A stretch of DNA of 64,000 nucleotides from Cryptomeria japonica (GCF_030272615.1 NC_081406.1:165647521-165711520), one strand, 5' to 3'; positions 10,868-24,400 are shown, counted from the first letter of the stretch. Translations and numbers: made by a program. The notes: a model not told the origin generated them from the sequence alone.

Positions 10868-12269
10868 TGCTAGCATTTGAAGATTATTGGTATTTTGCAT
10901 AGGGATTGCATTAATGATTTGTTGTCATTGATGACAATTGAACTAGTAAATGGTATTCATAATATTATTGATATTATTGTTTTTGACATTGACTAGTAAC
11001 CGGTAAAATAGATTTGTGGAACATGTTGTAAACCGGTGAACCGGTATAAGGGGTTAAACCTTTCTATGTAATGTAACCGATAAAACCCTATCAGCTATTA
11101 AACCCTAATCGACCAAGTTTGTTGGTTTATTTTTTGATAAGTGATAATGATGGAGACACATGTGATCATTGTATAAGGATAAATTCAAATTGTCTTGGCG
11201 TGTTTGTTATTGTCTAGGGAAGGAGCAAAGTGGATTGCATTTAATGCACAACGTGTGATGACTTACAAAGTCCAATGAAGTAGTTGAAATTGTCTTGAAG
11301 AATGTGAAGAGATTGTGATGATTTCTAATGGTCAAGATTGTACCAACCTGTTTGTAATCTTAATGATGAGAATTAGGTTTTTGTTGTGTTACTGACCTAA
11401 TTGATTTCTATTTAAGGTCGATGAAGTTGTTTGTAAAGGTTGTTGGCAAGGTTGGTAGAAAACCTGTTGAGTGTGTAGTTGCCAAATCAATGAATGGATC
11501 TGCACTTTGAGTGAATGCATATTGATGGTTATAGAAGGATCTGATCAAGCAAAAGTAGTGCTATTCAGACAAATCAACAAAACTGTTGTTTTCTGACAAT
11601 TACAACAGAAGTTAAATCTATTAACCAGTTGAGCTCTAACAAGCTTGGTTACTCATTAAATCCTCTAACAAGGTGATCCATTAGCTTGGATTCTTAAATC
11701 CTCCAACGAGGTTACTCCTAACAAGGTATTGTGCTTCTGACAAGGCATATTTGTAAATCCTTTAACCGGGTGATTCCTAACCGGAATTAGTTCTTAACAA
11801 GACTTATTGTAAATCTCTAACAGGCTTTGGCTCCTAACAAGGTGAACTTCAAAAGAGTTCAGATAGCTATCCTTGTGAGTCCCATCTCACCATGGTTTTA
11901 ACCTATTTGGGTTTTCCACGTATAAATATTTGTGTCAAGTGGTGAATGCTTTTGTGGTTGTGACTTTATTTGTTGATATGGTTAATTCCTGATAAGGCAT
12001 GTTAAGTAGAAGCATTGAAGATGAATATCTTGAGTTATGATTAAGCATTGTTGATGTTTACATAGATGTTGAAGTTATTTACTGTTAAAGCTGTCATAAT
12101 AGTTAAACCGGTTGATGCCAAATATTCTTATGAGTATTGATCTTGACTGAGATATGTTTACTTGTTTGACTAAGTTTGAGTTTGGGAACTTTGTTTCAAT
12201 TTTTATATATATTGATTCATCCCTCCTCTCAGTATTCTACCAAATACTTATTCTTTCATCATACCATCA
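10868..12269 (+). repeat. 5' LTR of Copia element 1
   Basis: The 1402-bp LTR starts TG (TGCTAGC here, TGTTGGA in the 3' copy) and ends ACCATCA. It contains repeated ACCGGT-type motifs and a run of short TCCTAACAAGG/CTCTAACAAGG-like units near 11630-11840. The primer site begins two bases after its end. Confidence 0.88.
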
Positions 12270-12271
12270 AT

Positions 12272-12283
12272 TGGTATCAGAGC
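12272..12283 (+). other. Primer-binding site of Copia element 1
   Basis: TGGTATCAGAGC, two bases after the 5' LTR, matches the initiator tRNA-Met primer site used by many plant Copia elements. Confidence 0.9.
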
Positions 12284-12340
12284 GATTGAGGTCCTCTTAA
12301 ACCAAAAGCCTAACAAGTTGAGGAAAAGATCTTGTAGATC

Positions 12341-15300
12341 ATGATGAAGAAAGAAGGTTCAAAGTTTAACAAAGATAACTATAGAATATGGAATGACATG
12401 ATGAAGATTTACATTAAGAGTCTTGGTAGTCAGTATTGGGAGCATATAGAAAATAAGTATACTACACCTAGTGGACCTTTGACTAATGATTAGAAGAAAG
12501 AATAACAAGAAAATCACCAGGCATTAGAAGCTATTATCAGTTCCCTGTTTGATGCTGAATATGTAGATGTTCATGGTCTTGAAATTGCATATGAGGTATG
12601 GAAGAAATTAGAAGATATCTATAGCGTGATGAGCATGTCAAGATTGCTAAAGAAGAGAGTTTAAGAGGCAAGTTTGACGACATGAGAATGTCTGAAGGTG
12701 AGAACATCCAGCAGTATGGTCAAAGGATTAAAGAGATAGTTGGTGAGATAAAGAGTGCAGGAGGGAAAGTGGAAGATTCCACAGTAATCAGTAAAGTATT
12801 GAGAGCCTTGTTACCAGTCTACGCTATCCGACTTGCATCTATTCAAGAGCTGAAATCCATTGATAAGACAAAGGTAACTCTTGACTCTATTATTGGAAAA
12901 CTTACTGCTTTTGAACTAAATGGATATGATGGTAGTGTACAGAGATCAAAATCTGCATTTAGATCTTCTATCTCTAACACATCTATGAGAAGAAGTAAAG
13001 ATATCAACCATAACTATGAATCTAGATCCAGCAGAGATGCTGAAGATGATGACAACTTAGTGGATCTTGAAGCATTGTTGGCAAAATGACTTCTTAGATG
13101 CACCGGTAAATATAAAGGTAAGCTACCTTTAAAATGTTTTGCATGCAACAAGATTGGTCATATAGAAGCAAATTTCCCTAATGGTGAAAATGAATACAAG
13201 ACAGACAAATTTAAGAAGTACAAGGGTAAGGCAAGAGAGATTGTCTTGTAGCTATTGACAGTGGTATTAATAATGAAGAGTCTAATGATGATGATGGTGA
13301 AGATATTGTGTTTGTAGCAATTAAGGAAGAAATATAAGATCAAAGGCACTAGTATCCAGAATGGATAACTCTGATGATTGGATCATTGATAGTGGTTGTT
13401 CACATCACATGGCTGATGATCGGAGCAAATTTATTTCCCTGAAAGAATTTGATGGTGGTGGTGTCAAATTTGGCAATGACTCACCCTATATGGTGAAAGG
13501 CAAAGGAGTTATTTCTCTTAATGGGAAAAGCAGTGCTGGCGATGTCTACTGGGTTGAAGGCCTAAAGCACAATCTTCTTAGTGTGGCACAACTTAATGAC
13601 AGAGGATACCCACTGGAATTCAGAAATGGTATATCCAAAATCTTTGACAACAAAGGAGAATTGATTGCAATCGGTAAACAGACCAAAGGTAATCTGTTTC
13701 ATCTCAATCCTAAAGTTAGCAACTATTTCATTGCAAAGATGGCTGATAGATGGCTTTGGCATAGGAGATTTTTTCATATTAATTTTGACAATATTATTAA
13801 AGTAAGCAAGTCTAAGAAGAGGTCTGCCTCAGCTAGACAAACCGGTTAATGCTCTTTGTAAGGAATGTCAACTAGGAAAGATGACTTATTCAACTTTCAA
13901 GAGCAAGTCCTTCTCAGCAGAGTACTTGTTAGATTTGGTTCATAAAGATCTATGTGGAACAATAAAAACAAGAAGCATTCAAGGTGACAGATACTTTTTG
14001 ATCTTCACTGATGATTGTTCAAGGATGATGCGGGTCAGATTCTTGAAGGATACAAATAAAGCTTTTAAAAAATTCAAGGCATTCAAAGCCTTAGCTGAGA
14101 AAGAGAGTGTCAAAAAGATTAAATGTTTGAGAAAAGATCAAGGCGGTGAATTCACTTCTGCAGAGTTCACTAAATATTGTGATGATAATGGTATCAAGCG
14201 ACAACTTTCTACACCAAGGACACCACAACAGAATGGTATACTAGAGAGAAACAACCAGTTAGTGGTTGAAGCTGCTAGAACTATGTTGATACAAGGAGGT
14301 GTATCAAAAACATTTTGGAAAGAAGTTGTAAGTACAACTATGTACACAATGAACTGAGTTCTGGTAAAAAGAGGTAAGGACAAGACCCCATATGAGTACT
14401 GGTATGGGAGATCACCTGATGTTAGCTATTTTAAAATATTTGGAAGCAAATGTTTTATTAAAAGAGATGATTACATAAGCAAGTTTGAAACTAAGAGTGA
14501 TGAAAGCATATTCCTTGGCTATTCCGCCAAGAGTAAGGCCTATAAATGCTTCAAGAATTGGACACAAAAAATTGTTGAAAGTGTTCATGTTCATGTAGAT
14601 GCATGTCCTAAAATTTTAGAAGGAACCAGTACTGAGAAAAAGGATGAAGATCCTTGTATTTTTCTTTTAGAAACTGATACTGTTAAATCAGAAATCGGCA
14701 AAGCAAATCCTGATGAAGTTGTTCAATTGGAACAAACAAATTGCGAGGAAGATGGCAATGATGAAGCTGAACCTGAAGAGAATGATCATGTTTTACCTAG
14801 GTATGTGAGATTGAATCACAACCCTGAACAGATACTTGGGGATAAGGATGTAGGTGTACAAACTAGAAGGAGATTAAGAGAGAACTCTTGCATGATCTCC
14901 ATCTTTGAACCTAGAAGTGCTAAAGAGGCATTTCGTGATGATCATTGGGTGAAAGCTATGGAGGAGGAGTTGGATCAAATTGAGAAGAACAACACTTGGA
15001 CCCTGGTACCCCGACCGGTAAACAAGAATGTTATAGGTACTAAATGGGTGTTCATAAACAAATTAAATGAAGATGGTGTTGTAATTCGGAATAAGGAAAT
15101 ATTAGTATGCAAAGGTTATGTGCAAGAAGAAGGAGAAGATTATGGAGAAATGTTTGCACCAGTAGCAAGACTGGAAGGTGTCAAAACATTGCTTGCATTT
15201 GCAGCTTATAAGAATTTCAAGGTATACTAGATGGATGTCAAGTCTGAATTTTTAAATGGGATACTGGAAGAAGAGGTTTATATAGAGAAGCTTGATGGTT

Positions 15301-16438
15301 ATGCATTGACAAATAAGGAAGAGATGGTTTAAAAATTTCATAAAGCCTTGTATGGATTAAAGCAAGCACCTAGAGCATGGTATGAATGACTTCATACTCA
15401 TTTGATGAAGATAGGCTTTGCTAGAACCAATGATGACAACAACATCTTAAGTCGGAAGGAGATGATATACCGGTCAGTGAAGTATTTGTAGATGACATTA
15501 TATTTGGAGGTAATGATGACATGAATAATTGTTTTGCAGATGAAATGAAGAATGAATTTGAGATGTCATTAGTAGGTGAAATAAAAAATTTCATAGGCTT
15601 AGAGATACATCAGATGAAGAATGGTATTTTCTTTACTCAATCCAAGTATGTGAAAGAGGTTTTGAAGACTTTCGGTATGAGTGACTGCAAACTAGTTGGA
15701 ACCCCAATGGTTACAGGTTGTAAATTGTCCAAGGAAGATGCATCTAAGTCTGTAGATGAAAAGGAATACAGGTCAATGATTGGCATATTACACTATGTTG
15801 TTCACAATCGACCGGATATTGCCTATGCAGTTGGTATTATTGCTAGATTTCAGAAGAATCCTAAGGAGGCACATTTGATGGCAACCAAGAGGATTTTGAG
15901 ATATTTGAAAGGTACTGTTAACTATGGGTTATGGTATCCATATGGTGGAAATTTTGATCTGAAAGCATACATAGATGCTGATTGGGTAGGAAACATTGAT
16001 GATCGGAAGAGTACTACTGGTGGAGCATTGTTTTTAGGAGGAAGGCCAGTCTCTTGGAGTAGTAAAAAGCAGAATTGCACTTCACAATCTACTGCTGAAG
16101 CTGAGTATGTAGCAGCTTATATGAATTGCACACAAGATATGTGGATGAGGCACATTTTGGAAGGTTTGAAGATGGAAATCTTTGAGCCTATAAAGATTTT
16201 GTTTAATAATACAAGTGCAATAAATATTTCCAAAAATCTCGCTTTGCACGCAAGGACTAAGCACATTGAATTGAAATATCACTTCTTGAGGGAAAAAGTT
16301 CAAAGTAAAGATGTTATCTTGGAGCATGTTTTTACCAAGTAGCATCTTACATATATCTTTACCAAACCTCTGCCTAAGACCACTTTCGAGTATCTTAGAA
16401 GTCAATCGGGGGTTGTCCCTCTTCATGAAGTCAGTTGA
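12341..16438 (+). pseudogene. Gag-Pol of Copia element 1, degenerate
   Basis: The frame starting MMKKEGSKFN is broken early by stops near 12493 and 12506. Gag continues at 12682-13089, and its zinc knuckle near 13135 has lost the last cysteine (phenylalanine). The protease motif DSGCSHHM starts at 13388. Integrase follows: the HHCC region near 13757, then the DDE block with LVHKDLCG, LRKDQGGEF and QNGILERNN across 13940-14260. Reverse transcriptase begins around 14930, with FVDD at 15484-15495 just after a frameshift near 15450. RNase H has DADWVGN near 15970 and TAEAEYV near 16092. The frame ends VVPLHEVS at 16438. At least eight disruptions make it non-functional as read. Confidence 0.9.
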
Positions 16439-16583
16439 GCATGATGTTGATTGCATCAGTCCCTGATTTACTTGCAGAATCTTACATGGATTGATGAAGG
16501 AGTGGATGTATTCCACAAGGGGAGAATCAACATCACAGTGAGAGCAGAATTACATGTTTTACTTTCACTTTGGCATTATTGTC

Positions 16584-16598
16584 AAAGGGGGAGAAGAA
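16584..16598 (+). other. Upstream polypurine tract of Copia element 1
   Basis: AAAGGGGGAGAAGAA lies about 150 bp before the terminal polypurine tract and is preceded by GGCATTATTGTC. The same pair of tracts occurs in element 2. Confidence 0.6.
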
Positions 16599-16739
16599 TT
16601 ATGTGTCTAATTAAGTGAAGCAGTAGCAGATTGAAGACACACATAGCAAGGTGAATACTTGGTAATGTAAACCAGGATTCCTAATTCACCAATCTCAGTA
16701 ATAATCAGAGGCGTTGATATTTGTATTGCCATCAATGCC

Positions 16740-16751
16740 AAAGGGGGAGAT
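16740..16751 (+). other. Polypurine tract of Copia element 1
   Basis: AAAGGGGGAGAT directly precedes the 3' LTR start TGTTGGAATTTG. This is the position where plus-strand synthesis is primed in LTR elements. Confidence 0.85.
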
Positions 16752-18195
16752 TGTTGGAATTTGAAGATTATTGGTATTTTGCATAGAGATTGCATTAATG
16801 ATATATTGTCATTGATAACAATTGAACCGGTAATGGTATTCATGCTATTGATGATATTCTTGATTTTGACATTGGCTAGTAATCGGTAAAAGAGCTTTGT
16901 GGAACATGTTGTAAACTGGTAAACCGGTATAAAGGGTTAACCCTTTCTATGTAATGTAACCGGTAAAACCCTATCAGCTGTAAAACTCTAACCAACCAAG
17001 TTTGTTGGTTTATTATCTGATAAGTGGTAATGATGGAGACACGTGTGATCATTGTATAAGGACAAATTCAAATTGTCTTGGCGCATTTGTTATTTTCTAG
17101 GGAAGGAGCAAAGTGGATTGCATTTAATCCACAACATGTGATGAGTTACAAAGTCCCATGAAGAGGTGATCATGGAGCGGTTGAAATTATCTTGAAGAAT
17201 GTGAAGAGATTGTCATGATTTCTAACAGTCAAGATTGTACTAACTTGTTTGTAATCTCGATGATGAGAATTAGGTTTTTGTTGTGTTACCGACCTAATTG
17301 ATTTCTATTTAAGGTCGATGAAGTTGTTTGTAAAGGTTGTTGGCATGGTTGGTAGAAAACCTGTTGAGTGTGTAGTTGCCAAACCAATGAATGGATCTGC
17401 ACTTTGAGTGAAAGCAGATTAATGGTTATAGAAGGATATGATCAAGCAAAAATAGTGCTATTCAGATAGATCAACAAAACTGTTGTTTTCTAACAATTAC
17501 ATCAGAAGTTAAATCCATTAACTCGGGTGAGCTCTAAAAAATCCATTAACTCTGGTGAGCTCTAACAAGCTTGGTTACTCATTAAATCCTCTAACAAGGT
17601 GATCCATTAGCTTGGATTCTTAAATCCTCCAGCGAGGTTACTCCTAACAGGGTATTGTGCTTCTGACAAGGCATATTTGTAAATCCTTTAACCAAGTGAT
17701 TGCTAACCAAAATTAGTTCTTAACATGACTTATTGTAAAGCTCTAACAGGCTTTGGCTCCTAACATGGTGAACTTCAGAAGAGTTCAGATAGCTATCCTT
17801 ATGAATCCCATCTCACCATGGTTTTTACCTATTTGGGTTTTTCACGTATAAACATTTGTGTCAAGTGGTGAATGCTTTTGTGGTTGTGACTTTATTTGTT
17901 GATATGGTTAATTCTCGATAAGGCATGTTAAGTAGAAGCATTGAATATTAATATGTTGAGATATGATTAAGCATTGTTGATGTTTACATAGATGTTGAAG
18001 TTGTTTACTATTAAACCTATCATAACAGTTAAACCGGTTGATGTCAAGTATTCTTATGAGTATTGATCTTGACTGAGACATGTTTACTTTGTGTAACTGA
18101 GTTTGAGTTTGGGAACTTTGTTTGAGTTTTTCTATATACTGATTCACTCCCCTCTCAATATTCTACCGGATACTTATTCTTTCATCATACCATCA
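16752..18195 (+). repeat. 3' LTR of Copia element 1
   Basis: The 1444-bp LTR starts TGTTGGAATTTGAAG and ends ATACCATCA. It is homologous to 10868-12269 with scattered substitutions and small indels, including a short local duplication around 17517-17560. Confidence 0.88.
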
Positions 18196-18770
18196 GAATC
18201 TAGAAAGATTAATATAGAGATAGTCCAAGTGATATATAGATAGAAAGAGTGAGGAAAAGATATAGGGATGGAGGGAGAGGATGAGATAACAAAAATGAGA
18301 CAAAGAGAGAGTTGGGAGAAGAAGTATGGAGAGATAGAAATAAAGAGACAATAAGATATAGATATAGAGGTTTAAGAATAGTGAGAGAGATAGAGAGAGA
18401 CAAAGAGGGAGAGACATAAATGAGTAGACAAACACATGTCTAGAGATAGAAGGGGTGAGAGAAAGATAGAGTGAGACGAAAAGGGAGACAAATAGATACA
18501 TAGAGAGAGGGAGAGGGAGAGGGAGAGATAAGATAGAGAGAGGTAGGAAGATAGAGAGGGAGATATAAGGCAAAGAGATAACAAGATATAAAGGAAGGAT
18601 GATAAGGAAGGATAGATCTACATGGTGATATAGAGTGATAGAGAATTAAGGATCCATTACCAATATGCACATGTTATGTTTTTGATAGGGAGAGAGGGAG
18701 AGAGGAAGATACATATATATAAAGAGGAAGAGATAGAAGGGGAAGATATAAATATATAAGGAATGACACA
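18196..18770 (-). mobile_element. Helitron GA/GATA-rich tract, right part after the Copia insertion
   Basis: The sequence resumes the GA/GATA-rich tract interrupted at 10867. At about 18643-18690 it repeats a block (CCATTACCAATATGC...GATAGGGAGAGAGG) also seen near 33918-33960 and, in a related form, at 10640-10680. The other Helitron end was not found. The plus-strand complement reads as spurious Ser/Leu-rich ORFs. Confidence 0.5.
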
Positions 18771-19904
18771 TAATATAATATAATATAATATAATTCATAA
18801 TATTAAAATATCGCACACATATAATAATAAGTATAAATTATATTATATATTTTAGAAATAAAATAAATGTAATTGAATAATAATTTTATATAAAAAATTT
18901 AATATGTAATATTTAACTTTATAATATTATTATATCAATTATTTTGTTTTTAGAAATACAACCAATAATAATATTAATTGAAAGATAAATTCAATATTAA
19001 CATATAATTTTTAATAATAAAATTGAACATAAATATAGTTAAATTCTTTAAAAAATTAAATTTCAAAAAATAAAAATACAATTAAAGTAAAAGATTAAAA
19101 AAGAACAAAGTATATTAAGCTAATACAATTTTAATTTTAATTTTTACATTAAAAATTATAAGTAAAATCATAGTAAAAATCACAAGTAAAATCATAGTAA
19201 AATGTAATAATTAACAATAAGTTTTTTAATTGGTTCCGGGTTCCTCCCAAAAACCTGTTTTTAATTAATCAAAACAATAAGTTTTTTTAAAATATAATAA
19301 TAGTATGAATTTTTAATGCCACTTAGATTAATATGAGATTTATATATCTTATTAAAAAAACTGATAGAATATCAAATTTTAAAATTAATGATAGTGAAAA
19401 TAAAATAAATTATTCAATATTTTTATTTCAATTATCTAAATTTTCTAGTGTAAATTATTTTATATAAATTAAAAAATTATTTTAAAAATTATATATATAT
19501 ATATATAATTTAACTTTAAAAAAAAAACTAAAATTAATTTGAATAATATAAATATATATAATTCAATATCATTTCTTATGATTTTGAAATAAATTTGTAC
19601 AAAAATTACAATATTAATAGAAACTAAAAAATAACAAATAATAAGTTATTAAAATTAGTAGATTATTAAATAAAGAATAAAACTAATTTTTAAAATTTAA
19701 TAAGAATATTGTTTTTAAATTAACTTTGAACATATTTATTCTAAAATAATATAAATGCTACTAACTAAAATCGAAGCTAAGCTAACACTACCATTAGAAT
19801 ATGGTTACCCCATATAAAAAATAGTTGTACAAAACTACGTAGCTTCTCCTCTCCATGGAATAATGAACTCGATGGAATTAAATTAAGTAGGGGAGAGAAC
19901 CCAG
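18771..19904. other. Very AT-rich stretch, no gene
   Basis: The sequence is almost entirely A and T, with short (TAATA)n near 18770-18795 and (TA)n near 19490-19507. No ORF, RNA gene or element end was recognised. The last ~70 bp before Copia element 2 are less AT-rich. Confidence 0.7.
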
Positions 19905-19909
19905 TAGTT
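19905..19909. other. Target site duplication of Copia element 2, left
   Basis: TAGTT directly before the left LTR is repeated at 27279-27283 directly after the right LTR. Confidence 0.85.
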
Positions 19910-21396
19910 TGTTGGCATTATGTGAATCGGTATGAGGACATGATGACATTGTATGTTGTCATTGATGTCAATATGCTGAAAAAGAGAGAACCGGTATGTT
20001 ACCAAGAACCGGTATATGTGAGAACCGGTATAACATTGTGAACTGGTACATGTGCCAAAGTGAAGCGGTGTGTTTGTTCAAGGTGAACCGACATGTGGTT
20101 ATGGGAACCGGTACATGGAAGCTTTGTATGACTACCGGTTGGTAGTCTCAACTTCAGGGTTTCCGGTTGAAGTACTTCAAGCATGTGTGACTCAACCGGT
20201 GACTTTGTGTGATGAGTTAGCATTGTAATGAAGAACAGATCATATTGCCACGTCAGCCTTGTGCACGTCAAGGATCTTACATGAAGGAGACTGTTCCTAT
20301 CTACCTTGGGAATGTGCAAAGTCTATAAATGGTGAAAACGCATGATGGGTTATTAGCCACCATGAAAGCGGTGGAAAACAAATGATGGAGAACGTCTTGA
20401 GATTGGTTCAAGGCTGTTGCATTTAATGCAATGTGCTCAACGATCAGGATTGAACTGTTTGAATTGCTTAACCTAACAGGTTTAGGGTTTAGGGTTTATG
20501 CTACCGACCTATTTGTTTCCTATAAGGTCGATGTTGTGTTTCTTTATGAGGTTGTTGGCAAAAGTTGTGTGTGTGTATCCAAGTGAAGGGATACGTGATT
20601 CTTGCTAGCCCAAAGGAGAGAAGTGATACCTGTAGAGTGTAAGTGCAGAAGGTGAAGAGAAGCTAAAGCGGATTTGTATTGGCATTGAGTGTTGTTACCA
20701 TATCATTGTAATACCTGTTGATCTCTAACCACTTCAACAGTTGGGAAATCCCTTAACAGGGTAGCTTTAACCGACTTACTATAAATCCTTTAATAGGGTG
20801 ACTCAAAACCATTGAGTTCTTGAAATCCTCTAAAAAGGTAACCTTCAATAGAATTTAACCCTTAACCGGGTATTCTAGCCATCCCTTAACCGGGTGATCC
20901 CTAACAGGATCGGTTCCTAACAAAACCTATTGTATCAGTCTTTAACCAGATAAGGCTCCTAACAGAGCGGACTTCTAAAGAGTTCAAAAAAAGCTTGTGG
21001 GTATTCATCCCCACCGTGGTTTTTCCCATTTGGGTTTCCACGTGAAAAATCTGTGTGTCATGTGTGGTGTTATTCATGTGATGGTTTAATTAATTTGTGT
21101 CTGAAGGTAAATCATGTTGATCTAGTTGTTGATATATTTTTGATGATAGATTACCTATTCATGCACTAGGGTGAAATGGAAATGAAGCATTAGATTGTAT
21201 TAAAAGATAAGTGTCAACCGGTTTATGTTTTTCTAGGTTTTGTCTGTTGTACTCTGTTTAAGACTGGTGTTACTGTTTGTCTGCCAAAGCACAGTGTCTA
21301 CTGACAAACCAGTTTAGGATTGTGTTTTTGTCTGTATTGATTCACCCCCCCCTCTCAATACCGGTTTGGTACTATCCGTTCATCATTGAGTTATCA
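19910..21396 (+). repeat. 5' LTR of Copia element 2
   Basis: The 1487-bp LTR starts TGTTGGCATTATG and ends GAGTTATCA. About ten ACCGGT or CCGGTT motifs lie in its first 350 bp and last 200 bp. A run of diverged CCTTAACNGGGT-type units spans 20740-20950. Confidence 0.9.
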
Positions 21397-21398
21397 AT

Positions 21399-21410
21399 TG
21401 GTATCAGACC
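21399..21410 (+). other. Primer-binding site of Copia element 2
   Basis: TGGTATCAGACC lies two bases after the 5' LTR. It matches the tRNA-Met site of the other elements except for one base (GACC instead of GAGC). Confidence 0.85.
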
Positions 21411-21467
21411 ATCCTCTAGGTCCTTTGCGTTATAAGCTTAACCGCTTAAGGAAAAGATCCCAGTCAA

Positions 21468-24400
21468 ATGATGAAGAGGGAAGGTCCAAAATTCAACAGA
21501 GATAATTTCAGTATATAGAAAGACAGAATGAAGATATACATTAGAAGCATGGGTGCTCAACACTGGAGCTATGTTGAGAATGCTTATGTTGCCCCTACCG
21601 GTACTCTCACCGATGACCAAAAGAGAGAGATGTAGGAGAATGGGCAATCATGGAAGCCCTAATTAGTAGTTTATCTGACATTGAGTTTATTGATGTCCAA
21701 GATAAAGTAAATCCCAAAGAAGTATAAGATACTCTTGAAAATATCTATGGCGGTGATGAGCATGTAAAACAAGCTAAGGAGAGAAAGCCTTAGAGGGAAG
21801 TTTGAAGACATACAGATGGTTGAAGGTGAGACCATTCAACAGTATGGAATAAGAATCAAAACTGTTGTCGGAGATATCAAGAGTGTAGGTGGTAAAACGA
21901 GAGATTCCACTGTGGTAAGCAAAGTTCTGAGATCCTTATTACTGGTCTATGCAATAAGGGTTGATGCTATTCAAGAGTTGAGATAAATAGACAAGACTAA
22001 GGTATCCCTAGACTCCATCATTGCAAAGTTGACAGCCTGTGAGCTAAATAGTTTTGATAGCAATGTTCAAAAGACTGAATCAACTTTTAAGGCTTCTGCT
22101 GTACCATCCAGAAAAGGAAAAGAAGCTAGCACTAGTGGTGAACCAAGACAGAGTAGAGAAATGGATGATGAGGAGATTTTGATGGAATTTGAAGCTCTTC
22201 TTGCTAGGAAACTTCCTAAAGAAACTGGTAAATACAGAGGTAATCTCCCTTTTAAATGCTTTTCTTGTAATCGGATAGGACATATTGTTGTAAACTGTCC
22301 TAATGGTGACAACAAGGACAAACTGGAAAGGTTCAAGAAAATCAAAGGAGGAAACCAGAGAAACTATTTTGTGGCAGTTGATGAAGGTGTCATAGATGAG
22401 GAGTCAAAAGATGAAGAAAATGAAGATATTGTGTTTGTTGCTATCAAGGAAGATGTGTCAGACAAGAAGACTCTTGTCTCCCACTTTGATACTTCCAATG
22501 AGTGTATTATTGACAGTGGTTGTTCTCACCATATGACTGGTGACTGGAGCAAGTTTCTATCCTTGGAAGAGTATGATGGTGGTGTGGTTCACTTTGGTAA
22601 TGATGCACCATGTATGGTCAAAGGCAAAGGGTCCATCTCTTTGAATGGAAAGAGTAGTGCTGACAATGTGTATTGGGTTGATGGTCTCAGACACAACCTT
22701 CTGAGTGTTGCCCAGCTGAATGATAGTGGTCTCACTCTAGAATTCAAGAATGGAGTGTGCAGAATCAAAGGAAAGAATGGTGAATTGGTGGCCACTGGTA
22801 TGCAGACCAAAGGAAACCTATTTCAGCTTAATGCAAATATAAGTACATGTCTTATGGCTAAATTCAATGACAGCTGGATATGACATAGGAGAGTCTGTCA
22901 TGTAAACTTTGATAACATTGTGAAGGCTAGTAAGATCAAGGCAGTTAGAGGGTTGCTGGTGCTGAGCAAACTAGAAAATACCTTGTGCAAAGAGTGTCAA
23001 CTGGGGAAAATGTCTTCCTCAACCTTTAAAGGTAAAATTTTCACTGCTGACAATTTGCTTGATCTTGTGCATACTGATTTGTGTGGTCCTATGAAAACTA
23101 GGAGTGTGCAAGGTGATAGGTACTTCATGATTCTCACTGATGACTGCTCAAGAATGATGTGGGTCACATTCTTGAAAGATAAGTCTGAAGATTTTGTAAA
23201 GTTCAAAGCTTTCAGAGCATTAGTGGAGAAGGAAAGCGGTAAAAGGATCAAGTGCCTGAGAACTGATCAAGGAGGGGAATTCACTTTCGGTGAATTCAAC
23301 AAGTACTATGAAGAACATGGCATCAAGAGGAAACTATCTACCCCCCGGACTCCATAGCAGAATGACCTAGTAGAGAGGAATAATCGGACTGTGGTTGAAG
23401 TAGCAAGAATAATGCTGATTCAAGGAAAGGTTGCTCACACCTTTTGGAGAGAAGCGGTGAGCACTGCAGTCTACACAATGAACCGGGTACTCATCAAGAA
23501 AGGTAAGGATAAAACTCCTTATGAGTATTGGACCAGTAAGACACCTATGGCTAGTTACTTTAGAGTGTTTGGTAGCAAATGTTACATCAAGAGAAGCGAA
23601 TATTAGAGCAAATTTGATGCGAAATGTGATGAGGGAATATTCCTAGGGTATTCCACCAAGAGCAAAGCTCTCAAGTGTTTCAATAATAGGACCCAGAGAA
23701 TTATGGAAAGCATCAATGTAAGAGTTGATGAAACCTCTGAGAAAACTGAGGAAACCGACAGTGAGCAAGCAGTAAATGAACCAGTTATAACCTTCTGGGA
23801 ACCGGTTGCTAGTCAACCAAGTACCAGTAACAGTGTTCCTACACTGGTAGATGTAGATGCTGATACTGATGGAGATGAGGTGAAGAAGAAAAACAAGAGG
23901 AATCTATTAAGACCATTCCTTAGTATGTCAAGCTGAATCATGATCCTAAGAAGATCACGGGAGATAAGGATGTAGGAATCCTTACAAGAAGAAAGGTCAG
24001 AGAAAACTCATGTATGATCTCTGAATTTGAGCCTAAATCATTCAAAGAGGCACATAAAGATGAAGACTAGTTCAAGGCAATGGAAGAGGAACTTGACCAG
24101 ATAGAGAGAAATGGTACATGGTCTTTGGTACCCAGACCAGAGCACAAAAATGTCATCGGTACCAAATGGGTTTTCAGAAATAAGTTGAATGAGGATGGTA
24201 CAATGATTAGAAACAAAGCCAGACTGGTGTGTAAAGGATATGACCAAGAAGAAGGAGAAGACCATGGAGAAACCTTTGCTCCTGTAGCTAGATTGGAAGG
24301 AGTTTGTATGCTTCTTGCATATACAGCTATTAAAGGATTCAAAGTATATCAAATGGATGTAAAATTTGCATTCCTAAATGGTGTACTTGAAGAGGAGGTG

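Larger units (their letters stand above)
10868..18195 (+). mobile_element. Copia LTR retrotransposon, element 1 (old, defective)
   Basis: A 7.3-kb element has the Copia order: 5' LTR, tRNA-Met-type primer site, Gag, protease, integrase, reverse transcriptase, RNase H, polypurine tract, 3' LTR. A perfect 5-bp GAATC duplication flanks it. The first ~245 bp of the two LTRs differ at roughly 10% of positions, and the coding region has many stops and frameshifts, so this is an old insertion. It landed inside the GA-rich part of a Helitron. It is related to element 2 throughout the coding region. Confidence 0.9.
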
